From the NCBI GenBank assembly GCA_948567375.1, contig OX419761.1:56360501-56424500 (forward strand): a stretch of DNA of 64,000 nucleotides, in the 5' to 3' direction. Below are positions 46,001-58,300 of this stretch, piece by piece. The stretch is from Lunularia cruciata (Eukaryota > Streptophyta > Marchantiopsida > Lunulariales > Lunulariaceae). The notes below the pieces were generated by a model. The model saw only the letters and a program-made list of their open reading frames with translations. It ran no database searches and was not told where the DNA came from. Each line of letters opens with the position of its first letter. Position 1 is the stretch's first letter. The position numbers and the translations under genes were made by a program.

Positions 46001-49000
46001 ACATTGAGTTTACAGTCCAAGAAGGCAGGTTGTGGATGCTACAGTGCCGGAGTGGTAAACGTACAGGTGCCGGAGCTGTGAAAATTGCTGTCGATGTGGT
46101 CAAAGAGGGTCTTGTTGATTCTCGTACAGCAGTTAAGATGGTTGAACCACAGCATTTGGACCAGCTGCTACACCCCCAAGTACGTACTTTTGATATCTTA
46201 TGATCTACCAGGGATCTGTCAAATGTTTTTTTAACAGATCTGTGGTAAGATAGATAGGTGTGCGAGTAGGGAATTGCTGAAAAAGTTCTGGTTCTTTTTG
46301 CGATTACCTTGCAGTTTGAAAATCCAGCAGCATACAAGGGGAGTGTGATTGCTACTGGACTGCCTGCATCTCCTGGAGCAGCAGTTGGGCAGGTTGTTTT
46401 TAGCGCTGAAGATGCAGAGGCTTGGCATGCACAGGGGAAGTCTACCATTTTGGTAACTTCTTCATTTCGTTCCTTTTCATTTATATATTTATGAGTGCAG
46501 TGCTCTCAGCTGGCTCTGTATACTCTTGTTCTGTATATGAGGGGTGCTAATTGACACATAGCTGAATTAGGGTTTTAGCATGCAATCCAAGAGATTGAGT
46601 CTCTCGTAGCAGCAGAATTAAAATATGATCTAGACTAACAGAGTGTAAACTACTGTAGGTGCGAAATGAAACAAGTCCAGAGGATGTGGGAGGCATGCAT
46701 GCGGCTGCTGGTATTCTCACGGCGCGAGGAGGCATGACCTCTCATGCAGCAGTGGTGGCCCGTGGGTGGGGAAAGTGCTGTGTTTCAGGATGCTCTGAAA
46801 TTCGTGTCAATGAAATCAATAAGGTGGTTAACTTTAAGGATTCTCATGTCACGAAATCGCAACTGGAAGTGGCTGTGTTTTATCAGCTGTTGTTAGGCAG
46901 TATGCTGACATATTTAGTCAGGTAGTTTTCCTATATGTCGACCTAGAATTTTGAGTTGATTGTTTCCCCAGGAATTTCTTCTACCTCGTGTAATCTTCGA
47001 TGCAGTTTTGAGCTTCACAGTCATGACCACATATTTCGACACAAGATGTACACTGTTCGGAAACGGATACAGTTTCCAACAAAAGTTTGTCTCATACTTG
47101 TTGTCCGCTTTTCAAACAAATCTCTGGTGAAGCTACTTGTCTTGTCTAGTGTAGTTATTCTGGATCTGCCAGACACAGTATAATCGTTTATCTACATATC
47201 ATGTCTTGCAGTGCAAATTGTTATTGTGCCTGAAGTCTCTCTCCTGAAATCGATGTGACAGACCTTATCAGCTGGTACGTACACACTCCACGAGGGAGAC
47301 TGGCTCTCCCTCAATGGAACAACGGGAGAGGTTGTTGTCGGGAAGCAGCCACTGGCGCCTCCAGCTATCAGTGGAGACCTGGGGCAATTCATGACCTGGG
47401 TTGATGACTTGCGACGCCTGAAGGTCTGTGCCAGTTGCAGTTGGTGCAGTTAGCCTTTCAGCTTTCTGATCTAGAATCACAAGTTTTTGAGGATAGATGT
47501 GAATTTGTAAAGTTGCTGAGATCTCTGCACTTCTTATAGCCTTGCGCTTGACTCGTTTCAGGAATAGTTTGTTTGACTCGTTACTGAATTTTCGCGTGTT
47601 GTACAGCTAAACTGAAACACGATAAAGTACATAGGAATGACCATCAGGTGGTTATGTAGGTTATGGCAAACGCTGATACACCCGAAGACGCTTTAGCTGC
47701 TCGAAACAATGGAGCTCAAGGAATTGGGCTTTGCCGAACTGAGCACATGGCGAGTTAGCTCTTTACTGATACCGAAAGAGTTGAATTAGCCTTGATGGAT
47801 GGAACTTCGCTGAGCTTTGAGATGCCTCCAACTATTTCATCTCTTTGTTTCAAGAGAAGTTACCTCAAACTGAGTTTTGCATTTGTTACTATCTAATCGT
47901 TGTACCATGATCAACCTAGTTGTCTTATTGTGTTTTCTTATTGCTGGTTGAGACCAGTTTTTTGCATCAGATGACAGGATTAAAGCAGTTCGGCAGATGA
48001 TAATGGCAGCAACCGTGGAGCAACGCTTGGTTGCCCTTGACAAACTGTTACCTTATCAGCGTTCAGATTTTGAAGGCATCTTCCGTGTCATGGATGGTAT
48101 GTAGCATTTGAATGAATCGTCAATTTGACTCCTAATTTCAGTTGATTAACTTCTATTCAAGATGGTATATTTTCTACTTAATTTGTCTCAATACGAGAAC
48201 TGTTATTGATGAAAGAGGGAATCCATTGCCTATTCTCTCTGATAAAATTTTAGAACTAATAAAACTGATCGGCAACTTGCTATCTTTTAAAAGAAACCCA
48301 GAGCTTCACTCAGAGGTAGTCTTGTATTGTGTTCTATGCGGCATGCAGGCCTTCCTGTGACCATACGCTTATTGGATCCACCCTTGCATGAGTTTTTACC
48401 TGAAGGCGACATCGAGGAAATAGTAGCAGAGCTTGCAGCCGAAACAGGTGTGGAGGAGGATGAGATCCTCAACCGTATTGAGAAGTTGTCGGAAGTGAAC
48501 CCTATGTTGGGATTTCGTGGGTGCAGGTGAGATGACTACGACTTCCCAGTTTGTAATTTCTGTTACTACATGATAGTTGATACGCGTCTAGATCTCCTCA
48601 TTTCCTTGGTGTTACTGATGTAAAACGTTCCTGACTTCCAATGGCGGTGTCACAGGCTAGGTATTTCGTATCCAGAACTAACTGAAATGCAAGCAAGAGC
48701 CATCTTCCAAGCAGCTACTTCTATGGTCAGCCAAGGAGTTACCGTTCTCCCGGAAATCATGGTACCCTTGGTTGGAACCCCTCAGGTGCATGCGCGGACC
48801 CCTCTAGATTGACATTAATGAACGTTCATAATAATCTGCCCAGTCTATGAAAGTGCTATCCATGCGTGTGATCTTCAGTTCAGGCTTGAAGGGCTAAGTT
48901 TCCTTGGTTACCAAATGGCTGAAATCTCCAGGAATTAGCAGATCAAGTTGGAGTGATTCGAAGAGTCGCTCAGAAGGTATTTTCGGAAACGGGCACAACT

Positions 49001-50115
49001 TTAGAGTACAAAATCGGAACAATGATTGAAATTCCTCGGGCAGCGCTCGTTGCAGACCAGGTAAAACTTATTGATTAGCTCGCTTCAAGATACTCCACTA
49101 TGGTGAAACTCAGGTTTCTCTATATAGCTCAGAATTCTAATTCATAGTTTTATTCGCACGTCTATGTGCTATATTCAACAGACAAAGCCTATTACATATT
49201 TAACCCAGAGCAATAGTGGAAATATTGCGCTGTTCCTTGTTTCCTTCGCAGAAAATCAAATAATATTTGCGCTGTCTCCTTATAGCTGTCCCGCCCATGT
49301 GTGCTTGCAGATAGCTCCTTACGCAGACTTCTTTTCATTCGGAACGAATGACTTGACACAAATGACATTCGGTTACAGTAGAGATGATGTGAGCAAGTTT
49401 TTGCCCACTTATCTCGCTCAAGGCATACTTCAGCATGATCCTTTTGAGGTAAAGAAGTTTTCTGGCAGTTTGGTCCTCCTTGGTACGATATCTTTCTTTC
49501 TTGTAAGTTTCCTTACACGTGGCTTAAACGAGTGAATCAGGTTCTGGACCAGGTCGGTGTTGGACAGCTGATCAAGATTGCCACAGAGCGGGGTCGCCAA
49601 GCTCGGCCCGACTTGAAGGTATGCACCTGTAAACTTATCCTGGGGTTTGATAGGTAGTCATGTGATGCTTACACTAGAATGTACGAGAACTTCATGAATG
49701 TCCAGGTTAATTCAATGTTTGAACTTAAAGCCTGTATCTGCTAACTCGTGGAGCTCAAGGATCACCCTGACCATTACAGGATTGCTTCTATTCAATTTAC
49801 ATCTACAGGTTGGAGTATGTGGAGAGCATGGCGGAGAGCCATCTTCGGTAGAATTCTTTTCTGGAGCTGGGCTGGATTACGTTTCGTGTTCTCCGTTCAG
49901 GTAGGGGAAATTTGGTCAAACTCCGGGCATTTTGTGCAGGCTCATAGAACGTAAATTGTGATTGTAACTATTGAAATGGAATGGCGTTTCTGAACTTGAA
50001 TGTGAGTCTCAAAGACGAATTCCAACTTTACCATATAAACTGATTCAAACTTGATAAAACTATGGGCAGGGTTCCTATTGCAAGGCTAGCTGCTGCGCAG
50101 GCTGCTATCAAGTAA
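43045..50115 (+). CDS. PPDK: Pyruvate, phosphate dikinase, plastid form (20 coding exons)
   Basis: PPDK interconverts pyruvate, ATP and phosphate with phosphoenolpyruvate, AMP and pyrophosphate. Exons: 43045-43353, 43548-43604, 43745-43978, 44286-44423, 44557-44719, 44797-45032, 45767-45895, 46000-46179, 46315-46452, 46659-46823, 47262-47423, 47660-47749, 47958-48096, 48349-48526, 48656-48785, 48932-49060, 49311-49448, 49541-49618, 49809-49900, 50070-50115. They sum to 2931 bases (976 residues plus stop) with all phases consistent. Exon 1 encodes a Ser/Ala/Arg-rich, transit-peptide-like leader of about 103 residues; the mature part starts at RVYIFGKG. Landmarks are [11 protein letters not shown] and [15 protein letters not shown] (nucleotide-binding domain), [10 protein letters not shown] with the regulatory Thr (about 555) and phosphohistidine (about 557), and [10 protein letters not shown] with the catalytic Cys (about 935). 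The first ATG in the frame is 43045. Nothing is broken. Confidence 0.96.
47750..47957 (+). other. GC-AG intron in PPDK
   Basis: Intron 12 begins gcgagt instead of gt and ends with a normal ag. Protein alignment (LCRTEHM, then [11 protein letters not shown]) requires the junction at this base. The next GT, four bases on, would shift the frame. All other PPDK introns here are GT-AG. Confidence 0.85.
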
Positions 50116-50900
50116 TTTGGTGACACATCTTGGAAGGTGCCAATGTACAGCCATGTACCGAAGTCTTTTCGGCCTAGACTTCGAACTTTGAATGGTTTGT
50201 GGGGCTGCTCACGATTTTGCTATTAGGCAGTTTGCTAGAAATTTTAGGAGGGTAAAACTGTACAGCAGTGGACGAACGTGCTATGTCACGACCATGCTTG
50301 ATAGCAGTCTGATAGCTTGGAGCTATGTACAGATGGCATACAGCTGTCCGAGAAGCGGAGAAAGAAGCAGAAGAGTTTACTTTCCGCAAACTTCGTGGCA
50401 TGTAAGTTTGTAATATTTGTATGTAATTGTCACTGATTTACAAGTGCACAGACATGGATGTGACGATGACAGGCTCACGCTCGCAGTAGGACCAGAGTTA
50501 GCTGAACGGATTCTGTGAATCAACACCCTCATAACGTGGCAGAAACACCTTATTTCGCATCCTGCTGATTACCATCACGAGGTACCTAAACTAGCAGCAA
50601 TCTTGTTCGGTTGTCTGAAACAAGTGCGCTGAAATATTGATACCCATCTTTGTATGTACCCATCCACTCCTCCATTCCCAGCTAATTCCCTCCCTATTAT
50701 TTTTCCTTCGCTCTTTGATTCATGGGTCCACCCCCGTGTCTACAGTGTTCCTACCCGACTCCAGCCTACGTTCTAATGGTGGTCAATTACAGAACGTTTT
50801 ATATTTTTCGCATTCGTTTGCATAGATATTATCGATTTCAAGTTGTTTACTAGTCCTCTAGCTGTATAGATTATTCCCAATTTGTGACAATTATGCCTTT
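50116..50900 (+). other. PPDK 3' flank
   Basis: CpG-retaining sequence after the stop codon, presumably holding the 3' untranslated region. A T-rich stretch with tttgtaatatttgtatgtaattgt (about 50407-50430) could be a plant polyadenylation region, but there is no clean AATAAA. No further gene is seen. Confidence 0.4.
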
Positions 50901-51080
50901 GCTTAGGTAACCTTCAATGCATTCTACTTTATGGATATATCAGTATTCTAACATTGTACATAAAGTACATCTTGGTTACCGATCGTTTGCGCTTAGGTTA
51001 CCTCCGATGCATTCTACTTTATGGATATATCAGGATTCTAACATCGTACATAAAGTACATCTTGGTTACCGATCATTTGG
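50901..51080. repeat. Tandem duplication, 90-bp unit, two copies
   Basis: Copies start gcttaggt(a/t)acct at 50901 and 50991 and share tgcattctactttatggata and gtacataaagtacatcttgg. The two copies differ at only a few positions, so the duplication is recent relative to the nearby repeats. Confidence 0.9.
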
Positions 51081-51391
51081 ATTTCATGAGTTCTGGATCA
51101 CCCGCAGGGAACGCCTTCTGCCCTCATATACCTATACCCATCTTTGTATCTGAACATCACCTAAAATGTGTCAAAATTCAAACCACGTGAGAACCAAATT
51201 ACGTGACGTGATCTGAAGCAATTACTTCTCAAGACACGAACACGCAAGTTCCAATTCGCGAAAGAGGAAAGCTAGGTCCAAAGGATAAAGTTGAAAAAAA
51301 GACTTGACCATGTAGGATAAACGAAGGATAGGAAGACCCGCTCAAGCCGGACAAGGGAGAGACAAAAAAGGTAACATGGGGCTAAGCCCCA

Positions 51392-51515
51392 CTAGAGTCT
51401 GTATGAGAAATCTACCCTACCGCACCTAAGATATCAGAGCTATGCAAATCGTACTAGAGTCTGTACGAGAAATCTAACCTACCGCACCTAAGATATCAGA
51501 GCTATGCAAATCGTA
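51392..51515. repeat. Tandem duplication, 62-bp unit, two copies
   Basis: Copies begin ctagagtctgta at 51392 and 51454 and end gctatgcaaatcgta. They differ at about two positions. Confidence 0.92.
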
Positions 51516-51631
51516 CGGTCTACACACAATTGGAACATCCGAAAAAATATCACCTAATGTGATTGTTCTCTTATGGATTGCACCAGCCATTGCACTTTGT
51601 AGAGCAATGGACACACGCTGTCTAAAGTATG

Positions 51632-51910
51632 TTACAAAGTATGAGAATGAAAGTGATACCCCTTACGCCTAATATGATAAGCTCTCGTGCACTCCCTGAT
51701 AAATGTGTCAAATGCCGTGTCCATCGTTCCATATAACTCCAAGGCTAGAGGAACAAAGAGGTGACCTCGCTGCATGCCCTTTATCCTTGCATGCATGCAT
51801 GCAAGGATAAAGGGCATGCAGCAAGGATAAAGTTCTGACATGTACAAACTATAAGAAGATACAATAGAGCAGCAGTGCCGATCAGGATACATAGAACATT
51901 GTCCAAGCAA
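51632..51910 (-). pseudogene. Unidentified coding remnant
   Basis: A 92-codon open frame containing HLFVPLALELYGTMDTAFD, which reads like a conserved protein block: a hydrophobic core ending in ELYG, then an aromatic/acidic helix. I recall similar blocks in uncharacterised transposon-associated plant proteins but cannot name a family. A perfect palindrome (51769-51822) sits inside the frame and probably disrupted it. It may equally be chance. Confidence 0.3.
51769..51822. repeat. Perfect 54-bp palindrome
   Basis: The arm gctgcatgccctttatcctt and following gcatgca meet their exact reverse complement with no loop. Next to it (from 51820) a further gcaaggataaag repeats part of the arm, consistent with formation by template switching. 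Confidence 0.95.
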
Positions 51911-54900
51911 ACCCCAAAGAGTAGTTCATAAACTTAAGAAGGATGAAATACCATGAGATCAGAACTTGAGAAACATGAGACACAAGCGGCTACTCTCAAA
52001 ACCATCCAGCAAACTTCACGACTACACCAGAGGTTAAGATGAAAAGAACAAGCGTTTTGTTTCATAAAGTTCTCTTATAACTCATTTCACTAAGTACGCA
52101 GGTACATTCTATCATATCCAAGACATGGAGAATCCCCTTCAAGATTGTATCATATGATTCTTAACATCTATTACTTTCATTCGTTATTGATCATCTTGGA
52201 CGATATATAAGTCTTCTTTCACTAGTGTCATCTGCAATTTATACCAACATTCCGGCCCCACTCTCTTAGTACCATTACAAAATAATATATTTTTGATTGT
52301 ATCATAGGTAGCTATCTGTTTTCCTCCAACAAGGCATATGGATCATATTGCATCTAAGGCAATACCACACTCATAAATGAGTAATGAAGATGTAGATGAA
52401 TGGACCAAACCTAGGTAAAACTTCCTCACTATAGCAAAAGTAGTTGATATAAGTCAAGATATTTTAATCCAACATCAAGTTAAGATCCAAAACATTGCAC
52501 TTTTGCTAGAGCAAGGACGTGCCCTAGTAGCACAAGGAATGAATGGGTCAACTAGAAGAAAGTAAAATCTGTTGATAGTAGCAATTCATCAAAGAAGATT
52601 GCAAACCTATTGGAATTCAAAGAAGCAAAGAATTCAATCTCATTTTGTGCCTAAGAGAAAGCCATCTCTTATATACCACAATGGTATTTGAAGAAAAGAA
52701 AAATCTCTCATCCCCCTTAATCACATACATCTCTAAGAATAATTTATCAACAATCACAAAATGGAGAAAGTAAAGATGCCAAGGATATGTAAAGTAGGTG
52801 GCTTAGTTGACTAGTAATACTGAAAGAAATCTAATATGTATTTTTATATCCCTTTTTTTATATTTGTACCTCACCCTCCAAAATACAGCCAATCAGAAGG
52901 CTTTGTAAACTCTAGCCAATTTGAGCGCTTGATAGGTTTTACCAAGGTTTAGTGTAATCTTTTGAGTTTGCTCATAATCTTGTTTCCAAAAGCAATCTAC
53001 AGTTCCTCTTGTAAAAGAAGTTTATACATATGAATGATATCTTTTACAAAATTAGTGTCTAAAAAGCTTATGAAAAATTCCTCAAAACCTATGGACATTC
53101 CAAGGATACATAAACTATTTAAAGATGTGATACACTCCTTGTGAAACTAGAGGTAAGGAGGAATACTTAAAGAGAACCATGCATTACACTTTGACATCTT
53201 ACCCTCAAGCATACAAGATTAAGCTTGTTTGTCAAGTTGTCAAATACTTGCTTAGTTAGCTCTATAAGACCTACAAATGTATGCATTGCATGAAATGGAG
53301 TGAAAGACAAAACCTAAAATGGCCAAAATAATAAGCAAAAGAGTTAAAAAATGAGCCATGGTAAACTAAGTTCTCCTAAGGGATCTATGTATTGTGTATG
53401 AGCAACTGATTGAAGAATAACTACTTCAGATGAGGAGCTATGGTGGCAGTAAAGAAAACAAGGAGAGCCATATAAGTGCAAGCAAAAGGAACAAAACTTG
53501 CCAAGTATTCACTTCCTTCCCTAAGCTTTCTATTATAAATTTCTCAACAACCACATGTAAGACAACCAAAATTTAAGTTGATATTTAGAAGTGCTCTAAT
53601 GCAAAGAGATACAATTTCATAACTAATGGGGACAACTCTAAATTTGTATAAACTTACATGCAATTGAAAGTGATAACCATAGTGAATGTAGGCCTAACAA
53701 TGTATAATAAGACCTACCAAATAGATGCCAAGAGATACAATTTCATAACTAATGGGGACAACTCTAAATTTGTATGAACTTACTTGCCATTGAAAGTGAT
53801 AACCATATTGAATGTAGGCCTAACAGTGTATAATAAGACCTACCAAATAGAAATAGATCTGACACCTCCTGTGCCTCTTATGTCCTTAATTATAAGAAGT
53901 AAACTAGCACATAATAGCTTACTAAGTGATGTAGGAATCTACTCCCTCATTATTACTACAACAATCTACAACAACTCATAAAAGCCCTAGAGAGATTATT
54001 TGCTTAGAAGTAATCTCTATGATATTCATGAACCATCCTTGATAACCCACTTGAAGAGAGGCATGGGGTTGTACACAATGTGTGAGCAAAAACTAATCTA
54101 TCAAGATGCAACAACTCCTCTCCTTGATACTATAAGACCTTTAATGGTACTTGATACTCTTTTCTTAAAAGAGGTCCAATAAGTATGAAGAGGAAATAGT
54201 TTCATTAGTAAGACTATCCATATGTAAAGAGTGTATGGCTGATTCCGCTCTACTATACTCTCTAACACTATATTATCATAATCAAGTGGAATTTGTAATA
54301 TCTTTTAATTATAACTATCTTCTAAAAACGTGGAGCACCAATAAACTCCTCTTATAAGATAGTACAATTCACAACTTAGAATCTATAAACTCTAAGAATC
54401 ATTTCTCTCTACCCCACACACCTCACTTTAGTATAATAAATACATCATCCTAGGAATAAACAACATTAAAATTATGCTAACTCATCTAAGAGATTTGTGT
54501 CAATTGATTGAATGTAAGCAAAAAGCTTATCTAGCCTCATCATGGAGTACACATCGAAGTCCTTGGAATAAGTATTGACATGAAAAACTAATCTGAAATT
54601 CCTCTAGCTAGGGATGCTTATCACTCATACTACTTGATTAATAAACCCAAAATGATCAAAAAATGGATTCACATAAGGTTTGTAATCTCTGGTATGGATG
54701 ATTCCAATCTTGTTTTTAGTCTCACATGAATATCCCAAGTTATCCAATCATAATCCTTGTGCATCTTTCCCGTATGGTCTTCACATAGCAATATGTGTTT
54801 TTATACATGGCGAGTGAATAAAAAGTCTAGAATGGTGAGCATTAGCATTATATTTATAATACCACTCTAGGTGATCATGTTGGAAATTGAAGCCGATAAT

Positions 54901-55300
54901 AAAACAAAATTATTGATAGTAATATGACAATATGTAATATAATGGTAATATGATATGTTCTATCCTTGACCTTTCCAATAGTTGCAAAACCACAACATAT
55001 CACCCGGACTAAATATGAATTCCCTAAATGTCATAAACTATAACTAGTCATAAGTTCTACTCCACATATTCATAATTTTCAAAGTGGTTCTCATTTAAAC
55101 CATGATATAAGAAAAAAAAGAGCAAAAATGATTGGATTGTTACTCTTTTACTAAAATAATCACTTCCATCTCTAAAAATCTGAACATACTCGGCATCATA
55201 TCTTAATGCAACTCTTTCTTTCAACTATTCCTTATAAGTTCCAATACATGTATAATAAGATACCCAGTCCGTGTAGCTAACACTCTCCCCAAGAATTCTC
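51911..55300. repeat. AT-rich intergenic DNA with a 126-bp tandem duplication
   Basis: No gene is recognised across this stretch, which is AT-rich and CpG-poor. At 53605-53850 two copies of a 126-bp unit (agagatacaatttcataact ...) lie in tandem with about six differences. The remaining sequence is presumably decayed transposon DNA, but I can read no family motifs. Confidence 0.6.
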
Positions 55301-58300
55301 CATGTGGCAATGGAACCGAAATTGAAAATGAAAAAAATTGACTTTTATGGTACAACCTAAACTTAATTATGCAATGAATAATTAGTTAAGACACGGTGAG
55401 ATTCCTCTCGCATCCCTCAATTTCTCTTTCTCTCGCGATTCCGCATCGCCCGTCACTGTAACAATTGTTGATCTGGATAATACAGAAGAGATGTTTTATC
55501 GAGACGCAACTGTAAGAGCTTTGGAAAATTTGGCGTTGATGGATCGGATATGGAATAGGTTAGATTTAGTACCACCATAAATAGCTCTGTTTCACGCAAT
55601 TTACGTTTACTCAGATGAGATTGACTTTAATCAGTTGCAGTGAAAACTTTCACCGGAACCGGGAGCAGATGACAATATATAGAGTGCTTAAACTTCTAAG
55701 GGTAACCATTGAATGCATTATGGGGCAATTAATTCATTCCTTCCGTTTCCTGATGTTAGGAATTAAATTACACTTTCGTTCTATTCTTGAACTCTCTAGG
55801 ATATGGCGAAACATCACTAGTTTAATCTCTCATGCATAGATGGCTGTCCCACGAGAAGTCCAACCTCTGGTAGGAGAAAGGGTGATGAAATCAGTGAAAT
55901 ATATGAAACACGGTGATTTAGAAGCAGATGCAGAGTCCAGGGTAATCCTCCGTCGGTAAGCTACAAGCCTTCAGCGGACCTGATGTTCTAGAAACATGAC
56001 AATGTCAACTTGCCCAACTATAACAGACAATCTCCTACGCAGCTACCGTTCCTAGCTTGATTTTCTAACTGACATGATTCCATCGAGTTCGAGTGAACAG
56101 AGGATCTCGAAGAATAAAGAATGTTAGGAAGGCGTGCTGGAGTCACTTGATCTTATCTCTTGTCGAGGTTTGTTGGGCCACTCGGACCTATTTCGTAGCA
56201 GGTACTGCAGTCCCCAGGATTTTAGACAAAGACACATGTTTCTATTGAAGCAGATCGGTCTCATTTAGTTTGACTCTTGGGCGAGGTAAGGGACCTGTGC
56301 CTTAGTCTTTCGCAAGTCTGTGTCTCGTGGGCTAGTTACCGTTGTAGAAGCTACATTTGTGGTATTCAAGCGTGTCGCCACTGAAGGGTCGACAGAAGTC
56401 ACCAATTTATGTCCCATAAATAGCTCAAAGTTAGCGCGATAAGAAAAGGGGGTGGTGGTGTGTTCAGAATCATCGTGCCAAAGAAAAGCTCTACTTTACC
56501 ACTGTTCCCGAAGAAGAAGCAATTAGCTGACTTGTTTTCTTGTTGTCCTTTGGCAGCATTCTACTGCCCGGTCCATTTCCATGGCAATCAATGCATTGGT
56601 TGGAAACGAATGTAGAGGCTTGGATGCAATTCCCAACATAAATTAGCAGACGGCAGTTCGCTCACTTGCTCGATGACATCGAAATTCAATAGCGAACTAC
56701 CTTGGAACAAATTAAACAGAGGATTCGAGTTCAGTTCTTGTATGCGGTTCATTCTCATAATGCAAGTTCGAAATTACGTTCGAGTCAACAGAATGGACCG
56801 GAGTGGGGACAGAAAGCGATGGTTAGCTTTGTGTGCATGCACATTTGATCTCAAGCATGATGACCTTCAAATCAAAAGAATGCTCACGTTTCATGTTGTA
56901 TATAAGTCAACTGTATAGCTACGTCTTCCTAAGAAAGTCACCAAGTTAATTAACAGATGCATGCCATGGATAGAGCACGTAATGTTGGACTAAAATCTAG
57001 GTGATATTTCAGAGAGATTCAGGAGTTAGAATTCGCCACCTGAATACGACGTGGTACTCAAACTCATGATGACCCAGCTGCAGATCTGTAGTTAAAATCC
57101 AGAAACTGATCGGGATTCACCATCAGCAGCAATCGATATCAATCAATCAATTCGTTGATACATTAACCTAGGTTGAGCTCATGTGAGGCGACCTTGATCC
57201 AGGTTCATGGTCAGATGAGCTTCTGGCTCCATACGCATATGGCCTAAACAAGTGGGTTTTAGTTGGATGCCTCTGGTCGGTGTTCAATATTCGCAACCTT
57301 TCCCTGACTTAACTACTTGTCTGAAGATACTGCAGGTATCGTAACCTTTAGTAGGACACTTTTGTTCCCGGCACTGACAGTCGCTCATGGTGAGACCTTT
57401 CTCAAGCTTCGATCGCAATGTACCCCATGGTGTGGTCAGGGATCTGATATATCTCCACTCCTAGCTTTTGTCAACTGAGCAGAAGGAATTTCAGCCCAAG
57501 ATCCCCATAATGAAGTAGGTAACTAAACAACAAATTCTTTTTGTTGCGATGCAGACTCCGATCACGAGACTGAAAAAGCATAATATGTTCATATATGGTC
57601 TGACTTTCAAAGTTCCTACCACTGGTAACTCTTTCTTTAACTCAGTTCATTGTGGGTTGAGCAATACTTGATTTAATTTATTCATTTTCATTTGATCTCG
57701 AAATGACTTTGGATTATCGCGACGGTATTTTCCAAGGTGTGTGGCTCGGGTGGTTATAGTAGCTAGCTCGCGAGCCTTTGGACTTTATATATGAAATTTG
57801 CAAAGCTTCTAGCTGCGGCATTTTATTTCCAACGACGAGGCAAAATTAAATCCTTATCCAATAGCCATGCTCATAGGAGATGTGTTTGTGGTTCCCAAAG
57901 CATTGGTTTCTTGCTTTGTTTCACATGACCACGTGAAGGTTCACTGGTGAGATGTGGTACGAGAGATCCCAGTTGAGAACATCACATGCGTAGCATAAGG
58001 TTTAGAGAATATGAAACCTCACTGGCTTAGCAACTTTTTCTCTGAATACAATACTATTCTCCACTGAACATGAATCGACCAGCATTCAGTTGGAGATGCG
58101 AATTTGACAGCTGATGACAGATGAGAATGCTCGACAGGTACAAATATGATAGATGAATTCCATGCAAACGCTAGACCATGCCAGGTGTAATCCTCTTAGT
58201 AATAGTGCATTTGAGCTTGCGTCGTCTTTTGTTTCCCTCGCATTGATCATACTTCAAATCTCAGGTTTCCAGAATAACTGAAGGATTTTGAATCCTTTCC

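Noticed and set aside
45912-46448. 178-codon open frame on the - strand
   Set aside because: It is the complement of PPDK exons 8 and 9, which are clearly coding on the + strand.
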